Shown: positions 31,715 to 43,520 of the stretch, in pieces | Numbering within the stretch: the first letter of the stretch is position 1 | Layout of the letters: the number at the start of each line of letters is the position of its first letter | Assembly: GCF_047511655.1 (NCBI RefSeq) | Contig: NC_133389.1 | Span: 25,488,501 to 25,552,500 of the forward strand | Length of the DNA: 64,000 bases | Source of the DNA: Castor canadensis | Lineage: Eukaryota; Chordata; Mammalia; Rodentia; Castoridae | Reading direction: 5' to 3' | Notes under the pieces: model-generated | The model's input: the letters and a program-made list of their open reading frames with translations, nothing else | Told to the model about the DNA's origin: nothing | The model's database searches: none | Program-made: the position numbers and the translations under genes

Positions 31715-32185
31715 AGGCACAGTAGTTTGTGTGTCCATTTCTTGTTGCTGTAACAAATTGCCACAAATGTAATGGCTTAAAACAATACAAATTTATGATC
31801 TATAGTTCTGAATTCCTAAAGTCAAGATGTTGGTGGGCTATATTCCTGCTGGAAACCCAGAAAGAATCCATTTCCTTACTATTTACAGTTCTTAGAGGCC
31901 TCTGCATTCTTTGGCTCACACTCCCTGCTCACATCACTCAGGCCCCTGCCTCTATCTTCACATCTCCTTCTTTACATTTGACCCTGCTGCCTTCCTCTTA
32001 TGAAGACCCTGTACTTGCACTGGGCTCAGTTGAATAATCCAGGCTCCTCACCTTAAAATCCCTAACTTAATCATATCTGGAAAGTCCTTTTCACCATAAA
32101 AGGTTACGTATCCAGAGGTTTCAGTGATTAAGATTTTGATATCTGTGGGGATGGGCATTATTCTGTCTACTATGGTGTGCCAAGG
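31715..32185 (+). mobile_element. Old MaLR-like LTR
   Basis: TTGTTGCTGTAACAAATTGC, CACAAATGTAATGGCTTAAA, ACAATACAAATTTATGATCT, TAGTTCTGAATTCCTAAAGT and AGTGATTAAGATTTTGATAT follow a very common mammal-wide LTR repeat order. The 102-codon frame at 31729 lies inside it and is not a gene. Confidence 0.75.
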
Positions 32186-33000
32186 ACATGAATAAAAGCC
32201 ACTGTGGTAGAACATGAAGTGTAAAGAGGGCATGTGGAGAGCTACAATGATGATGGGGTAAGAAGTAGCCTTATCAGCAATGTTGTGCAGGACATAAGAA
32301 TTTTGTGAGAAGTCATTGAATTTACATAGTGAAAAAATGCACTCTAACTAGATTGGAAAGGGAAAAAAAACCACATTGAAGATGAGTTTGGAAATTATAT
32401 AGTAATTAGGTGATTGAAGAAAGTAACTTTGATGAAGGAGAGAAGGCCATAAAACTAGAGAGAATTAGCAGGATTTGAGATACAGTGAGGAAGTAAAATG
32501 TGTTGGACTTGATGATAGATCAGCTGAGCACTAGGGGTGAGGGTGAGGGACATGTCAGAGATGATGCTTAGGTTTCTGGCTTGTTGAACTGGGTCAATAA
32601 TGGTACAATTCACTGTAATAAGAAACAATGTATTTAGAACAGGTCTATTTGGGAGACAGCAGATGTGGTATTGAATATGGTGTGTTTGGACTGACTTTAA
32701 GAGAGCCAAGAAAAAAGTCAAATGCGCAGTTGAAGAAAAATGTATGGAATTCAGAGTTCCTTCTGGATTTTAGAGAAAATCCCAAATTCTTGGTTTTTAG
32801 GTCATCAATAAGGCCCTGGGTATGAGTTATGTCACTTAGAAGGGAGTCTATCTAGAAGAGTATACAAGATCTCACCTTAAGAGACTGGAACATGTGATGA
32901 CCAGAGGAATAAGATAATGACCAAATAAAGAAGGACATGAAGCCTGAGGCATCACAAAAGCCAAGGAAGAATATTAAAAGAGTTTGGTCACCAAGGTTGG
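32186..33000 (-). mobile_element. Ancient L2-like repeat (antisense), decayed
   Basis: AGAAGTCATTGAATTTACAT, GATGCTTAGGTTTCTGGCTT, GTTGAACTGGGTCAATAATG and GGTCATCAATAAGGCCCTGG mirror a long mammal-wide repeat order. Family assignment is tentative. Confidence 0.5.
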
Positions 33001-33480
33001 TTGTTGGCAAAAGTTTGGTTAAGTGGATGCCTGGAAAACCATATCAATTCACCCACTCTATTAGCCCATGAGATTCTAATGGAGCAGTGTATACCCTTAT
33101 GGCCAGAGGTGCCTACCCTGTCCATACACACCCCAATTTTAAATAAATCATGGCTATGCGATTAGTTTAGAAGTGGGCACATAACCAGTAAAAGCCAATG
33201 AGATGCACTGACAGACTTTTTGGAAAGAGAGCATCATTCGCTGTCTTGAAACTTGAAGAGATACAGGGCCTGGCACTGTTGCTACCCTCTCACTACCACA
33301 TGAAGCTCAGGACTAAATGCAAAACTTGAAAGAAAAATGGTGATGATATCTTTTGATTTCTAACTCCACCTGTGTCTGGAGCTTGATCTAGCTCTATACT
33401 TCTAACAGAGATGAGCCAGTAAGTTCCCTTCCTGAATAATCCAAGTATTTTGTTACTTACAATGAAAATAATACTCAATT
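33001..33480 (+). mobile_element. Old LTR-like or MER-type repeat, tentative
   Basis: GAGATGAGCCAGTAAGTTCC, CTTCCTGAATAATCC and AATCATGGCTATGCGATTAG have the feel of the 3' part of an ERVL-type LTR, but I cannot fix the ends. Confidence 0.4.
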
Positions 33481-34544
33481 CTAGGAGAGGATAAATAAAT
33501 TTAAACTGTATCTAAGATCTTTAGAAGAAAATGCCTTATATATCAAGTTGATTGGGTTATTTACAGAAATTATCAAAACCATAATAAATCCATGAAAACA
33601 GATAAGAGAGACTTAAAAGCAGAAAAATTTAAGTTTCTATGTTCATGAGCTCCCACCCAAGCTGGACCTCTCAGAAATGAATAGTTATGTAAAGAAAATT
33701 AAAAAGTATAATCCCAGACTGTCTTAAGGTAACCTTTTTATTGTGAGCAGAAATCCTCTTCCACGATTTTCATGTCCTCTTTTTGTCTTGAGCTTGTATC
33801 TTTCATGAACCCTGAAATGGCAATTTTACAGATGCATGAATTATAATATTCATGATTTCCACAGCATTGTAATGGTGCTCGGTAATTATAATTTTCATTG
33901 ACACAAAAGTTACAGCCTCCTGGGACTTGTTCAGTAGAACTGTTGCTAAGCACCTCATAAAAGTGATTATCCCCTTTTGGGGAACTGAAGAATTTGACTT
34001 TGAATAACTTTTACATTTGGAAGCTAAAATGTATTGGCCTTTTCTTTTTTCAACTCACTTATTAAAACCTCACCAAAATGTAGGGTTACCATGATTAAGG
34101 GAAGAGAATGAATCCAACAGAAGAAAATCCACAAACATCTACTGAGTGTTCATCATATACACGACAGCCTGACAGACACATGCAGAGTCTTGGGGAATGG
34201 TCCTTGACATCACAGAACTTGGGAACTTGTGGTAGAGATACTCATGAAGTCTCAAATATAATATAAAGCAATATGTAATAAGTGCCCCAAAAAGCACAGC
34301 ACAAACAATAAGAATGTAGTGGTTGGAAGAGCAAGCAATCAGTGTGGGTTGAAATGTCTTGGGTAGGTGTAAGAGAAGGGACAGAAAAGACATGCCAAAC
34401 TCTGCTGGCAGAAACATGTGTCAGCAAACACCCAGAAGGGAAAGAGGTTTGTAAATAACTGTGAGTGTTATAGAATAATCTGGCTGAAACAATGATTCTT
34501 GTGGGGATTTAGTTAGGTATAAGGTGAAAGGTTGAGAAAGAATT
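33481..34544. other. Intergenic DNA, nothing recognised
   Basis: No feature supported. Minus-strand frames at 33738-33953 and 34139-34427 have no recognisable content. Confidence 0.4.
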
Positions 34545-34559
34545 AAATAACAGCCTATA

Positions 34560-34680
34560 GGGTTGGTGGAGTGGCTTAAGTAGTAGAGTTCCTACCTGGC
34601 AAGTGTAAGGTCCTCGGTTCAAACCTTAGTGCTACCAAAACAGAAAAAAAAAATTAAAAATTAAAAATAAATAAATAAAT
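34560..34680 (+). mobile_element. ID-type SINE with perfect 15-bp target duplication
   Basis: GGGTTGGTGGAGTGGCTTAA to CCTTAGTGCTACC, then an A-rich tail. AAATAACAGCCTATA is repeated exactly at 34545-34559 and 34681-34695, so the ends are certain. Confidence 0.95.
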
Positions 34681-34790
34681 AAATAACAGCCTATAAAAAG
34701 GAAAGCTTCATTCTAAATGAAATGTTGAAGACTGTGTTGATGATGAGGACTCAATTAATAGAAACAGACTACCTCTCTTCCTCAGGTATC

Positions 34791-35349
34791 TGTGCCGTTT
34801 AATCTTGATTGTCAACTTAATTGGATTAAGAGACACCTAGTAGATTGGTAAAGAACACTTCTGGATATGCCTGTGAGGGCATTTCCAGAGAAAACTAAAG
34901 GGGGGAAGATCTGTCCTGATGTGAGCAGTACCATCCAATAAGTTGGGGCTCAGATGGAACAAAAGGGAAAGGAGAAAGCCCAGTAGTGCACACATTCATT
35001 TTCTTTTTTTTTTTTAATTTTATTATTCATATGTGCATACAAGGCTTGGGTCATTTCTCCCCCCTGCCCCTACCCCCTCCCTTACCATCCACTCCGCCCC
35101 CTCCCTCTCCCCCCACTCAACACCTCAATACCCAGCAGAAGCACACATTCATTTTCTCTGCTTCCTGGTTGCCATGAGGTGAGCAGTTTTCCTCCACCCT
35201 ATGTATCTGCCTTTCTACAGGCTTAAAAGCAATGGAGCTAGACAACTATGTACTGAAACCTCTGAGACCATGAATCAAAATAAATCTTTCCTCTTTTAAG
35301 TTGTTTTTATCAGGTATTTTGTCACAGTGATGAAAAGTTGACTAATACA
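34791..35349 (+). mobile_element. MaLR/ERVL-type solo LTR with a nested L1 fragment
   Basis: It starts TGTGCCGTTTAATCTTGATT and ends TTGACTAATACA, with TG...CA termini. GTATC is a perfect 5-bp duplication at 34786-34790 and 35350-35354. AAAATAAATCTTTCCTCTTT gives the polyadenylation-signal region. The true LTR length without the L1 insert and its duplication is about 406 bp. Confidence 0.9.
35005..35140 (-). mobile_element. Truncated young L1 3' end (antisense) inside the LTR
   Basis: A T-run (reverse of the A-tail), then ATTATTCATATGTGCATACA and GGCTTGGGTCATTTCTCCCC. The 17-bp duplication GCACACATTCATTTTCT lies at 34988-35004 and 35141-35157, so this is a clean target-primed insertion. Confidence 0.93.
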
Positions 35350-35354
35350 GTATC

Positions 35355-35840
35355 AAAGCCTTCATAGCTATGGACACACAAGCCTATACTTAGTTTGTGT
35401 ACGGAATAATAAACTTGTGTTGATCAATGCAGTGTAAAGTGAAAAGTGAAAAACTGAAAAGGGGACTGGGACATGGGAAACTTAGGCATTGTGTGGACAA
35501 AGTGAGGCTCGCATTTCAGATAGCATCCTCTAGCTGCTACTTGGAGGAGAATTTAACAAGAATGGGCCTGAAAGGAGACCAAGTAGGAAACTACCACAGA
35601 ACCTTAAGCAAGAGTTAATGATGGCTTATACTAAGGGAGTGACGAGAAGAATTGGGAAAAGGACGTAGATCCAAGGGACAGTTAGGATCCAACATTAGGA
35701 CTTGGCGATTATCATTGACTGTCAGAGTGATGAGAAGGGAGGATTCTGGAATGAGTCCCAGGTTTTTGACCCAGGAGAATGCTATAAATTTAACTGTGTG
35801 CCTATAATATCCAGTGAGGGTATGTGGAAATAAGGATTTG
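35355..35840. other. Intergenic DNA, possible decayed ancient repeat
   Basis: AATGAGTCCCAGGTTTTTGA and TTTAACTGTGTGCCTATAAT echo the L2-like order at 32186-33000. Not conclusive. Confidence 0.35.
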
Positions 35841-35844
35841 GGAA

Positions 35845-36215
35845 CTTAGTAGTTTAGAAGAGGTGATCAAGATAGAGCCCTCATGATGAGATTAGTGCCC
35901 TACAAGTTGAGACACCAGAGAATTTGTCCCCTTTTGTCTCCCACCTTTGAGAACACAAAGAGAAGATGGCCACCTGAAAGCCAGAAAGAGAGCCAGCACC
36001 AGGAAACAGAATTGGGCAGCACCTTGGTCTTGGAACTGCAAGAAGTAAGTTCTTGAGTTGGGATTGTAGTTTCAGTCCCTAGGAAAGGAAGGAAGGAAGG
36101 GAGAGAGAGAGGTAAGGGAGGGAGGGAGGGAGGATCCTGTTTTATTTTTAATCATCAGTCTATGGTATTTGGTTGTGGCAGCTGGAGCTGACTGTTACAG
36201 AGAACTAGACAGAGA
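35845..36215 (+). mobile_element. MaLR-like LTR fragment
   Basis: GATAGAGCCCTCATGATGAG, ATTAGTGCCCTACAAGTTGA, GAGAAGATGGCCACCTGAAA, GCACCTTGGTCTTGGAACTG and CTATGGTATTTGGTTGTGGC match the same LTR family as 15546-16380. Confidence 0.75.
36083..36133. repeat. (GGAA)n/(GGGA)n low-complexity tract
   Basis: GGAAGGAAGG shades into GAGAGAGAG and GGGAGGGAGG. Confidence 0.92.
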
Positions 36216-38015
36216 GTAGTGCCATTAACCAGGATATAGGACATTCCTTTGGGAGAGAAATGAACCAGATTCAGTATTGAACATTGTATAAATAGGACTC
36301 TTAGCTCACATGTTATGGAAACTCACATCAAACTATATTGGGTACTCCTCATCACTCTACCATTCCACTTGACCTCTGCCTATATTTTTAAACTATCACA
36401 ATGAAAGTGAGTTTCTCTTCACAATTCTGTTTAGTTTCTCTGAAGGCAAAGATTGTATTTGACAGTTAAAATAATCAACAAAGGCTAATATTGGGTTCCA
36501 AATCCTACGCAGTATATCCTCAGCATTGCAGTACATGGTACTTTCTGTCATTTGCCTGAACCTCAATAAACTTATTTGATTTTATTAAATCCTAAGTATG
36601 TTTTATTTCTTTCATTTAAGCTGTCAGTAACGTATTGAGGCTACTTTATGTGTAACGTTGTGCTAAGCACCAAAGGATGTATAGCAACCACCTTTCCTCA
36701 GAACACAATCAAAAGAGTGACAAGAACTATAATTATCTGATAAATCTGTATGAGGTCACTCCATCTCCATCTCTACATACAAGTCTCCCTGAACCTCTTC
36801 TTTCTGATACTTGAGTACCCACACAGATTCTCAAATGTTGGTGGTCATTCTTGGCCCCTACTTTCTCATTGTTTCATGAAGCTACTACTTTGCCTGCCAC
36901 TACCATCACACCTACTGTCACCTCCAGGTTGGTGTGATCTTGACAATAGCCAAGGAAAGTTTATTTTGTTCCAACTAAGCATTTGCACATTCTCTCATGG
37001 CCTCCTAGTGGCAAGGTACATGTCTTCTAGCAGTTCTGGAATCTAAGAAGGAGAACTATACCTTCCATTGCTATTTGAAAAATTCCAGCAAAGTGCCCCC
37101 ACAGGAATCAAAAGTGTCCATGTCACACACACACATACACACACTTGAGATATGCTCTGTGACTAGTTACAAGATAACTCTACCCTTGGCCTACATTCCT
37201 TAGAGAACTCTAATGATACTTCTTTGCTCTACTTGCTTCTTGTTACAATTCTCCTGCCAATGGCTGTGGCACAAGTCTATTGGAACTAAACGAATATTAG
37301 AACATTGTCAAATTTCTAGGAGTTGAGCCGAAAGAACTTCTAGCACCCTACATGCTTAACCATCCTGAGCCTCCTGTCCTTCACCAAGGTTTTGCACAGA
37401 GCTCCATGCATCCTACGTCCCTCAAGTCTTTCATTTTTCTTTGGGGTTCTCACTCTAAGAGACATCCCTCACAGCTCAGGAGTAGGGGTACAAGGAACAT
37501 AGTCCCTCAAAAGCACTCAGAGCAGACAAACCGTGCAGTCTGTTTCCCTGAGGCCCTTTGTGTATAAAGATGACTTATAGACAATTGTTTAGAACTCATA
37601 GCCATTTTCCTATAGAAATTATATCTAAAAAGGTAGGTGCCATTTGATCCAAATACCCATCTGGAATTCTAAACAAACCATAGAACCTACCTAATAGTAC
37701 ACCATGGTTTCTATGGGGAAGTGAGTTCTAAGTTCCAGCCATGAACATACTTCTGCCACTGCCACCAGCAGGAACAGTCCAGCTTTCGCCTTCTGCAGCC
37801 TGCCAACCCAATGGTAGGGAACCGCCCGAATACTAGAAAGCTTTGTTTTTTTAAAAAAGAAAACAAACAAACAAAAAAAGGAGTAAGAGAGCAGGAGGTG
37901 TGGGGCTATCCAGTGATAGACAGATTTTAGAAGTGTGAGGCGTGGAAGAGACTAACTGCTTCTGGATTTTAGGCTCCTCCAGACACAGGCCAAGCTTCTG
38001 CTCAGAAGCCAGGCT
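36216..38015. other. Intergenic DNA, mostly unassigned
   Basis: A short (CA)n run lies at 37124-37144. A-rich DNA is at 37848-37882. No gene or repeat family recognised with confidence. Confidence 0.4.
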
Positions 38016-39589
38016 TTGGTTTCTTGGAGTCTCCACCCTAGCCTTAGTGCTGTAGATAGGGATGGAGTTGGAGCTCTAATGGAAGGGGCGGGGAGAGGGG
38101 GGATGGGAGTTGGAGGGGAAGGGGAGAGGGTTAGTAAGAACTTATCAAACTTGTGTGTGGGTTTCTATATATGGTCAAATAAGGACTTAAAAACTTTTAA
38201 AAACTAAAGTTAGATCAGTATTTTTCTTAATGTTATTGAGGTCAAACCCAATCAATACATAATATGATGGACTTCTGAAATATGCAGGCTTCAGAAATAC
38301 TCAGTGTTTGTCAGTCCTATAAGTCACGGCCCTTTTGTGGACTTGAAAGAACCTTTGACCTCATCAGTGTCTAATTTCTCTCTAGTATTTGTACTTTAAT
38401 ACCAGCTTGTGTGCAGTCAGGATAAATTTACTTTAAAACATTTTTTTAAATTAAGTGTGCAGAAGAGCATGAGCCCTTATTTGATTTCCTTGAATCTGTT
38501 CAGAAAGATAAAGAAAAAAGTATCTTCCTACATGGTAGATTAGGAGAGGTGTAAAAAAGTTTCCTATGTTTTTAATAAATCTTGTTTGGAGACTCAAAAA
38601 GAAATATTTTACAATGACAACAGTAATATGAAAGTGTTTTTCATTGCATACAATCGGATTTAAATCAGGGTTGTTTTCTTTTATCAAAGAAAGCTATTAT
38701 GTCTAATTATTTTCACATGACCACATAACCTGATGTGAAAAAAAAAAAGAAATTTGGAAAATTTACAAGTTTCTTGAGAAAGAAACTGACAGTCTAACAA
38801 GTTTTCCAGAATCCTGGTAGCTTTGGTAATGACTTATCATTGGTCCAGGAAAGTTATTTGAATGCAATCAATTCAACAGTATTTTCTGAGACTATCTTCT
38901 AGCCAATGCAGTACATCACATGAGGATACATGCACCAAAGTACACTGCAACATCCCATCATTCTTAGAGTTTATAATTATTTACAAATATGAAAAAATAG
39001 AGAACTGTTTAACACATAACCATCTACCAAACTAAGTATCTATTGACCTCACATGAGAGGAGGGAGGGACCCAAGGTGAGCTCCAGGAAATGGCTACCAT
39101 TTAAATAGTCCAAAAGGTCCTATGGCATGTTGGAAATTAACAAGAGCACCAGTAGGGTTACTCTTGGACTTTTGTAAGACTGTGAAGAAAATGTCCTGAC
39201 TCAAGCTGGGAGGGGAGGTTGGAACAATGGAGAGAGATGAACAGCAAGGAGACCATGGTTTGAGAAAATGGTCCTGTCAGTGGTGTGGAGCACTTAGAAG
39301 GAAAATACATCAATTGTGATGTCACTGCAGTCATCTAAGAGGGTGGAGGGACAAAAGTCATCACTAGTGTCAGGAGACATGAAAATGAAGAGGGAGAAAG
39401 ACAAAAGGCATTCCAACAGAAATATAGATACAATGTGTGGCTCATTAGACCTAAGTAGAAGACAATTTGCTTCACTTTTAAATTTTTGATCTTGGTTCCC
39501 CTTTTTCTAAAGCCTTTCTTCTATGCCTTTCATTTATATGTTTTGGTTTGGGTTTTGTTGTTGTGTTTTGTCATTTAATTCTAATGCTT
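38016..39589. other. Intergenic DNA, mostly unassigned
   Basis: A purine-rich block lies at 38080-38130 (GGGGCGGGGAGAGGGGGGAT). 39180-39440 (AGCAAGGAGACCATGGTTTG) may be another decayed L2-like copy. Nothing else supported. Confidence 0.4.
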
Positions 39590-39740
39590 TACTTTTTGTT
39601 TCTCTAATTATAAAAGCATATGTATTTATTTTGGAAATGTTGAAAAATATACAGGAGGCATTAAAGGTGAATATATCTCACCACCCAGAGATATTTCAGA
39701 TAATGTTTTCATGTACGTTTTTCCAACCCCAGTGGGTACA
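39590..39740 (-). mobile_element. Ancient L1ME/HAL1-like fragment (antisense)
   Basis: ATTTTGGAAATGTTGAAAAA, then TATACAGGAGGC and CTCACCACCCAGAGATATTT are the reverse 3' end of old L1/HAL1 elements. Confidence 0.6.
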
Positions 39741-39944
39741 TGTAGGAGTGACTACTAACAGGATGGGACTGGTGGAGAACAAAGATGAAGTGGCTTAATT
39801 TTTCCCTCCCCACCACTGCCTTCAAGCATGCTTCATCAGTTTTCCATCCTCTGCCCTTCATCCCCAATCAGGCAGATCCAGCAGCTTTTCAGTTATTTGG
39901 GGTATTGGAACTATTTCCTGGGCAAATATTAAAAAGCCCAGTTA

Positions 39945-40040
39945 TGGGCTGGTGGAGTGGCTCAAGTGGTAGAGCACCTGTTTAGGAAGTGTGAGGCCCT
40001 GAGTTCAAACCCCAGTGCTGCCAAAAAGAAAAAAAAAATT
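39945..40040 (+). mobile_element. ID-type SINE, well preserved
   Basis: GGGCTGGTGGAGTGGCTCAA, then CCCTGAGTTCAAACCCCAGT and an A-tail. This is the best match in the window to the local ID consensus. Confidence 0.95.
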
Positions 40041-40289
40041 TTGAAAGCCTAGTTCTAAGTCAAGTCAATGCTTCTGCCTTCCCTGATTCTCTCTATGAGA
40101 AAATCCACATGGCCTTACGCAAGGGTAACAGTGGGGCCTGTTCCCACTCCTGCCATTGTGGACTGTGCCAGACAACTTCTCATTTTCAGACACCTCAGAG
40201 CCATCAAGCATGAGTGTCTACACCAAAACTCTATCTCCATAAACTCGCTTTGAAGTATCTTTTGTGAAAAATCTCTTCTGTAGACGTCT

Positions 40290-40375
40290 GCTTTTTTTTT
40301 GTGGTACTGGGGTTTGAACTCAGGGCTTCATACTTTCTATGCAGGTACTCTACCAGTTGAGCCACTCCACAAGTT
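40290..40375 (-). mobile_element. ID-type SINE (antisense)
   Basis: T-run, then GTGGTACTGGGGTTTGAACT and ACCAGTTGAGCCACTCCACA. Confidence 0.93.
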
Positions 40376-40569
40376 TCTATAGACTTCTGCTAATGGTAAT
40401 AATTATCACTAAAACTTCTTTTATTTCTATTTAACTTACAGTAAATATTGTGTAACTGTGTCTAATTCCTTTGTTGAGAATATGAGGATACTTGCTCTCA
40501 ATTATGTACAGCACTGGGCTTTAGCCAAAAGTTCAAGACAATAGAAAAAGTCTCATTTCACATCTTAAT

Positions 40570-41345
40570 ATGTGTATACATACATACACATATAAAATAA
40601 TAAAAATTGAGACCTTATTACATCATTTTGCATCATACTTGTTTTCCATTAATAAAATATAGTGAACATTTCCAATATTAGGAAGTACCCTCCAAAAACA
40701 TCCTTTTTTATTGGCTCATAATTTTCTATCACATGACTTTCCAGTTTCTTTTATCCAACCATAACCCAATTAAACATTTATAATCTGACTGATGTAATTA
40801 TAACTGCAATAAATATCCTATAAGTCAATCCTTCTGCACATACACACAAAAAATTGTGTATGTTCACAGAGATTCACTACAAGAATTGATTATATCCTTA
40901 GACTAATTCCTAACAGTAGAGTATTTCCATCAAAGGTTAGGGACACTTTGAAGACTCTTGATACATGAAGCTGTGAAAGGCCTCAAGAAAAATGTAATAA
41001 CCCATATACATACATTGTATCCAACATTATTACCTTATTTTTTGCCTTTGTAATTTGATAAATGAAATATCATACTTTGCTATTTTGGTTCATATTTGTC
41101 TGTTATTGAGGCAGACTTACTGACTCTGTATTTCTTTTTTCTGAAAACAGCCTGTTCATGGCCTCTGGTCATTTTCCTCTTAGAATGTTAATATACTCTT
41201 ACTGGTATATAAACTCTTCCCATACAATAAGGATAGTTATCCTTTTTGACATATTGCATTTATTACAAGTGTTTCTCAGTGTCTTTGGCTTGAGTTTTAT
41301 TGATCATATTTTGACTTGCAGAAACTTTTGTACAGTCAAGTCTAC
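40570..41345 (-). mobile_element. Ancient L1ME/HAL1-like fragment (antisense)
   Basis: TTATTACATCATTTTGCATC, AACTGCAATAAATATCCTAT, ATTCCTAACAGTAGAGTATT and GATAAATGAAATATCATACT follow the antisense order of old L1-type elements. Confidence 0.6.
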
Positions 41346-41929
41346 TGGTGTTTGTATTACAGAACTCAGCTTAGACAGAAAGGGATTTATTGGAAGGATA
41401 GTGGTCAGCTCACAGAAATTTTAAAAGGCCTCTGGCAGAAATCAGGACAACTCTGTGGGCTTAGGAAATAAAACTAATCTCAGTATTTCCAAGCCTCTAA
41501 GTCTTTCTCCTTCTCTAATCCCTCAAGATCTCTATTTGGCTTCATATACTGCCACCTGAGGCTTTCTGATTGATAACCTTCTAGCTTCTGTATCTAGAGA
41601 GGGCAAGAGGATTTATCTTCAGGTAGAAAAATTTTGAGTAAAGATGCTGACTGGTTCAGCCTTTTAACACGCTCATCTCCAGTGCCAAGAAAATAATGTA
41701 CTCTGATTTGCAGGATAAAAGGCATGTCAGCAAAGTGAGAAGTAAGTAGCTAATCCAAAGGAAAGGGTTAGGCAGGGCACTGGGCAGACAAAGCAAAACA
41801 AAACAGAAACAAAATCATTTGTTATAGATTTTTCCTAAGTATTTTCTTCTATTAGTTTGATGCTTCTTTCTTTATCCTGAAATTAACACATATTTCTCCT
41901 GAGTTTCAATTTCTATATTTAGCTCTGTC
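41346..41929. other. Intergenic DNA, nothing recognised
   Basis: No feature supported. Confidence 0.4.
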
Positions 41930-42626
41930 TTTTCCAGACCCCTTTCATTCCTTCCAAGATTCATTCCTACTGGCTCCCTATAGTATGGCTAGCACATGTC
42001 CCATGTCCACATGGGTAGTCTAATGGTCCCCTCAGCCCAACACACATGTAGTCTCTTTCTTCCATTCATTCTCTACACTATGGCAAAATTAATATTCCCC
42101 AAACCCCATATCCATCCTTTTAATAACATCATTCCCCTTTGCACAAGCCCTGAGTGTGTCTTCCCTACCCCATCCATCCACCATAGAAAGGAAATGACTA
42201 CTAAAGTGATAAGGGCTTTCGTGACTGAGTCTGTTATCTCACAACTTTGCTTGGAAGATATAATCTCCATTGTGTGGACGAGAAACTGGGATTCAAAGAA
42301 GTCATAGTACTAAGTAAAATATTGTTTATAGGTCATACAGTCGGGTCGTGATCTCTATTCTGCCTGAATCCTTACACAAGAAACCAAACCAACCTGCAGT
42401 TGACAGGCTGCAAAAAGCAGAGACTGAATGCCTTAGTCTTTTCACATTTCTAGGCTTTGTTTCCTCTCATTGCTATCTCTCAATCCCTCACCTTAATCAA
42501 ACTTGTCTATTCACCTTCCAGTCCTTCCCCCACTACTCCCCAGTCTATGAGCCTCTCTTTTGCCTTCATATCTGTACTTGTGGTATTTCATACCAAGAAG
42601 TTGCCTTCTCCCTCCTTTTCAAATGC
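41930..42626 (+). mobile_element. L2 (sense), left part
   Basis: AATAACATCATTCCCCTTTG, CTCAATCCCTCACC and AGTTGCCTTCTCCCTCCTTT fit the L2 coding/3' order. A decayed MIR-like block (GAGAAACTGGGATTCAAAGA) lies at about 42270-42320. The element continues after 43240. Confidence 0.5.
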
Positions 42627-43240
42627 AGTGGTCCTCCCTTATCTGCTTTCATTTTCTACAATTTCAGTTACTCATAGTCATTTCTGGTCTGAAAATATTA
42701 AATAGAAGTTTCAAGAAATAAAAATTTGCTGGTAGAGTGGCTCAAGTTCCTGCCTGGCAAACCTAAGGCCCTGAGTTCAAACCCACTACCACCAGAAAGA
42801 GAAAGAAAAAAAAATTTATAAGCTTTTAAGTTACAAGCCATTCTAAGCAATGTCATGAAATCTTATGTGACCCTTCATGAATCATCCCTTTGTCTAGTGT
42901 TTCCACACTGTGTACAGTATTCACCCATCAGTCACTCAGTAGCCATCAAGGTTATGAGATCAACTGACAGTGAATAACAATGTTGTAATAATTCTTATTT
43001 TACTTAATAATGGCCCCAAAGTGCAAGAGTAATGATGCTGAAAATTTTATTGCAGTAGATTGTTATAATTGTACTATTTGATTATTAATCTTTTACTGCA
43101 TCTCACAAATTAAACTTTATCATAGGTATGTATGCATAGGAAAAAAGACAGTATATATAGGGTTTGGTACTATTCCCAGTCTTAGCCATTTGCAAGGGGT
43201 CTTGGAATGTATCCCCCATGGATAAGGGGAGATTGATGTA
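42627..43240 (+). mobile_element. Tigger-like non-autonomous DNA transposon, split by a SINE
   Basis: The left end, CAGTGGTCCTCCCTTATCTG, and right end, CCATGGATAAGGGGAGATTG, form the Tigger-type inverted ends. Inside are CTGAAAATATTAAATAGAAG, TGAATCATCCCTTTGTCTAG, TTACTTAATAATGGCCCCAA and GGTTTGGTACTATTC, the usual order of the pogo-class Tigger elements with the transposase middle deleted. Confidence 0.85.
42722..42812 (+). mobile_element. ID-type SINE inside the Tigger copy
   Basis: TTGCTGGTAGAGTGGCTCAA, then CCCTGAGTTCAAACCCACTA and an A-rich tail; a small internal deletion. Confidence 0.9.
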
Positions 43241-43520
43241 TTTAGAGTTCATTTCCCCTAACTCTCAGGTCAATTTCACTTCTTCTATAAAGTTTTCCTG
43301 ATTATCTCGCAAAGATACTATCTCTTCCCAAAATACCTAAAATGTTTCTCTGACGTCCATTTAATTATTAGGTTATTTCTATGCCCTCATATGTTTTAAC
43401 TTTTAACCATTCTGCCAACTAAATTGAGTCTCTTATGGCCTAGCCCATCACATATTTCTTTGCATTCCCCACCTGTTAGTTCAAAGTCTTATAAATAGTC
43501 AATACTTGTGATCCACATCA
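43241..43520 (+). mobile_element. L2 3' part (sense), right part
   Basis: TATAAAGTTTTCCTGATTAT, AAACTAAATTGAGTC-type spacing and GTCTTATAAATAGTCAATAC are consistent with the L2 3' end continuing from before 42627. Confidence 0.5.

Noticed and set aside
31729-32037. 102-codon open frame as a gene
   Set aside because: It lies within a MaLR-like LTR.
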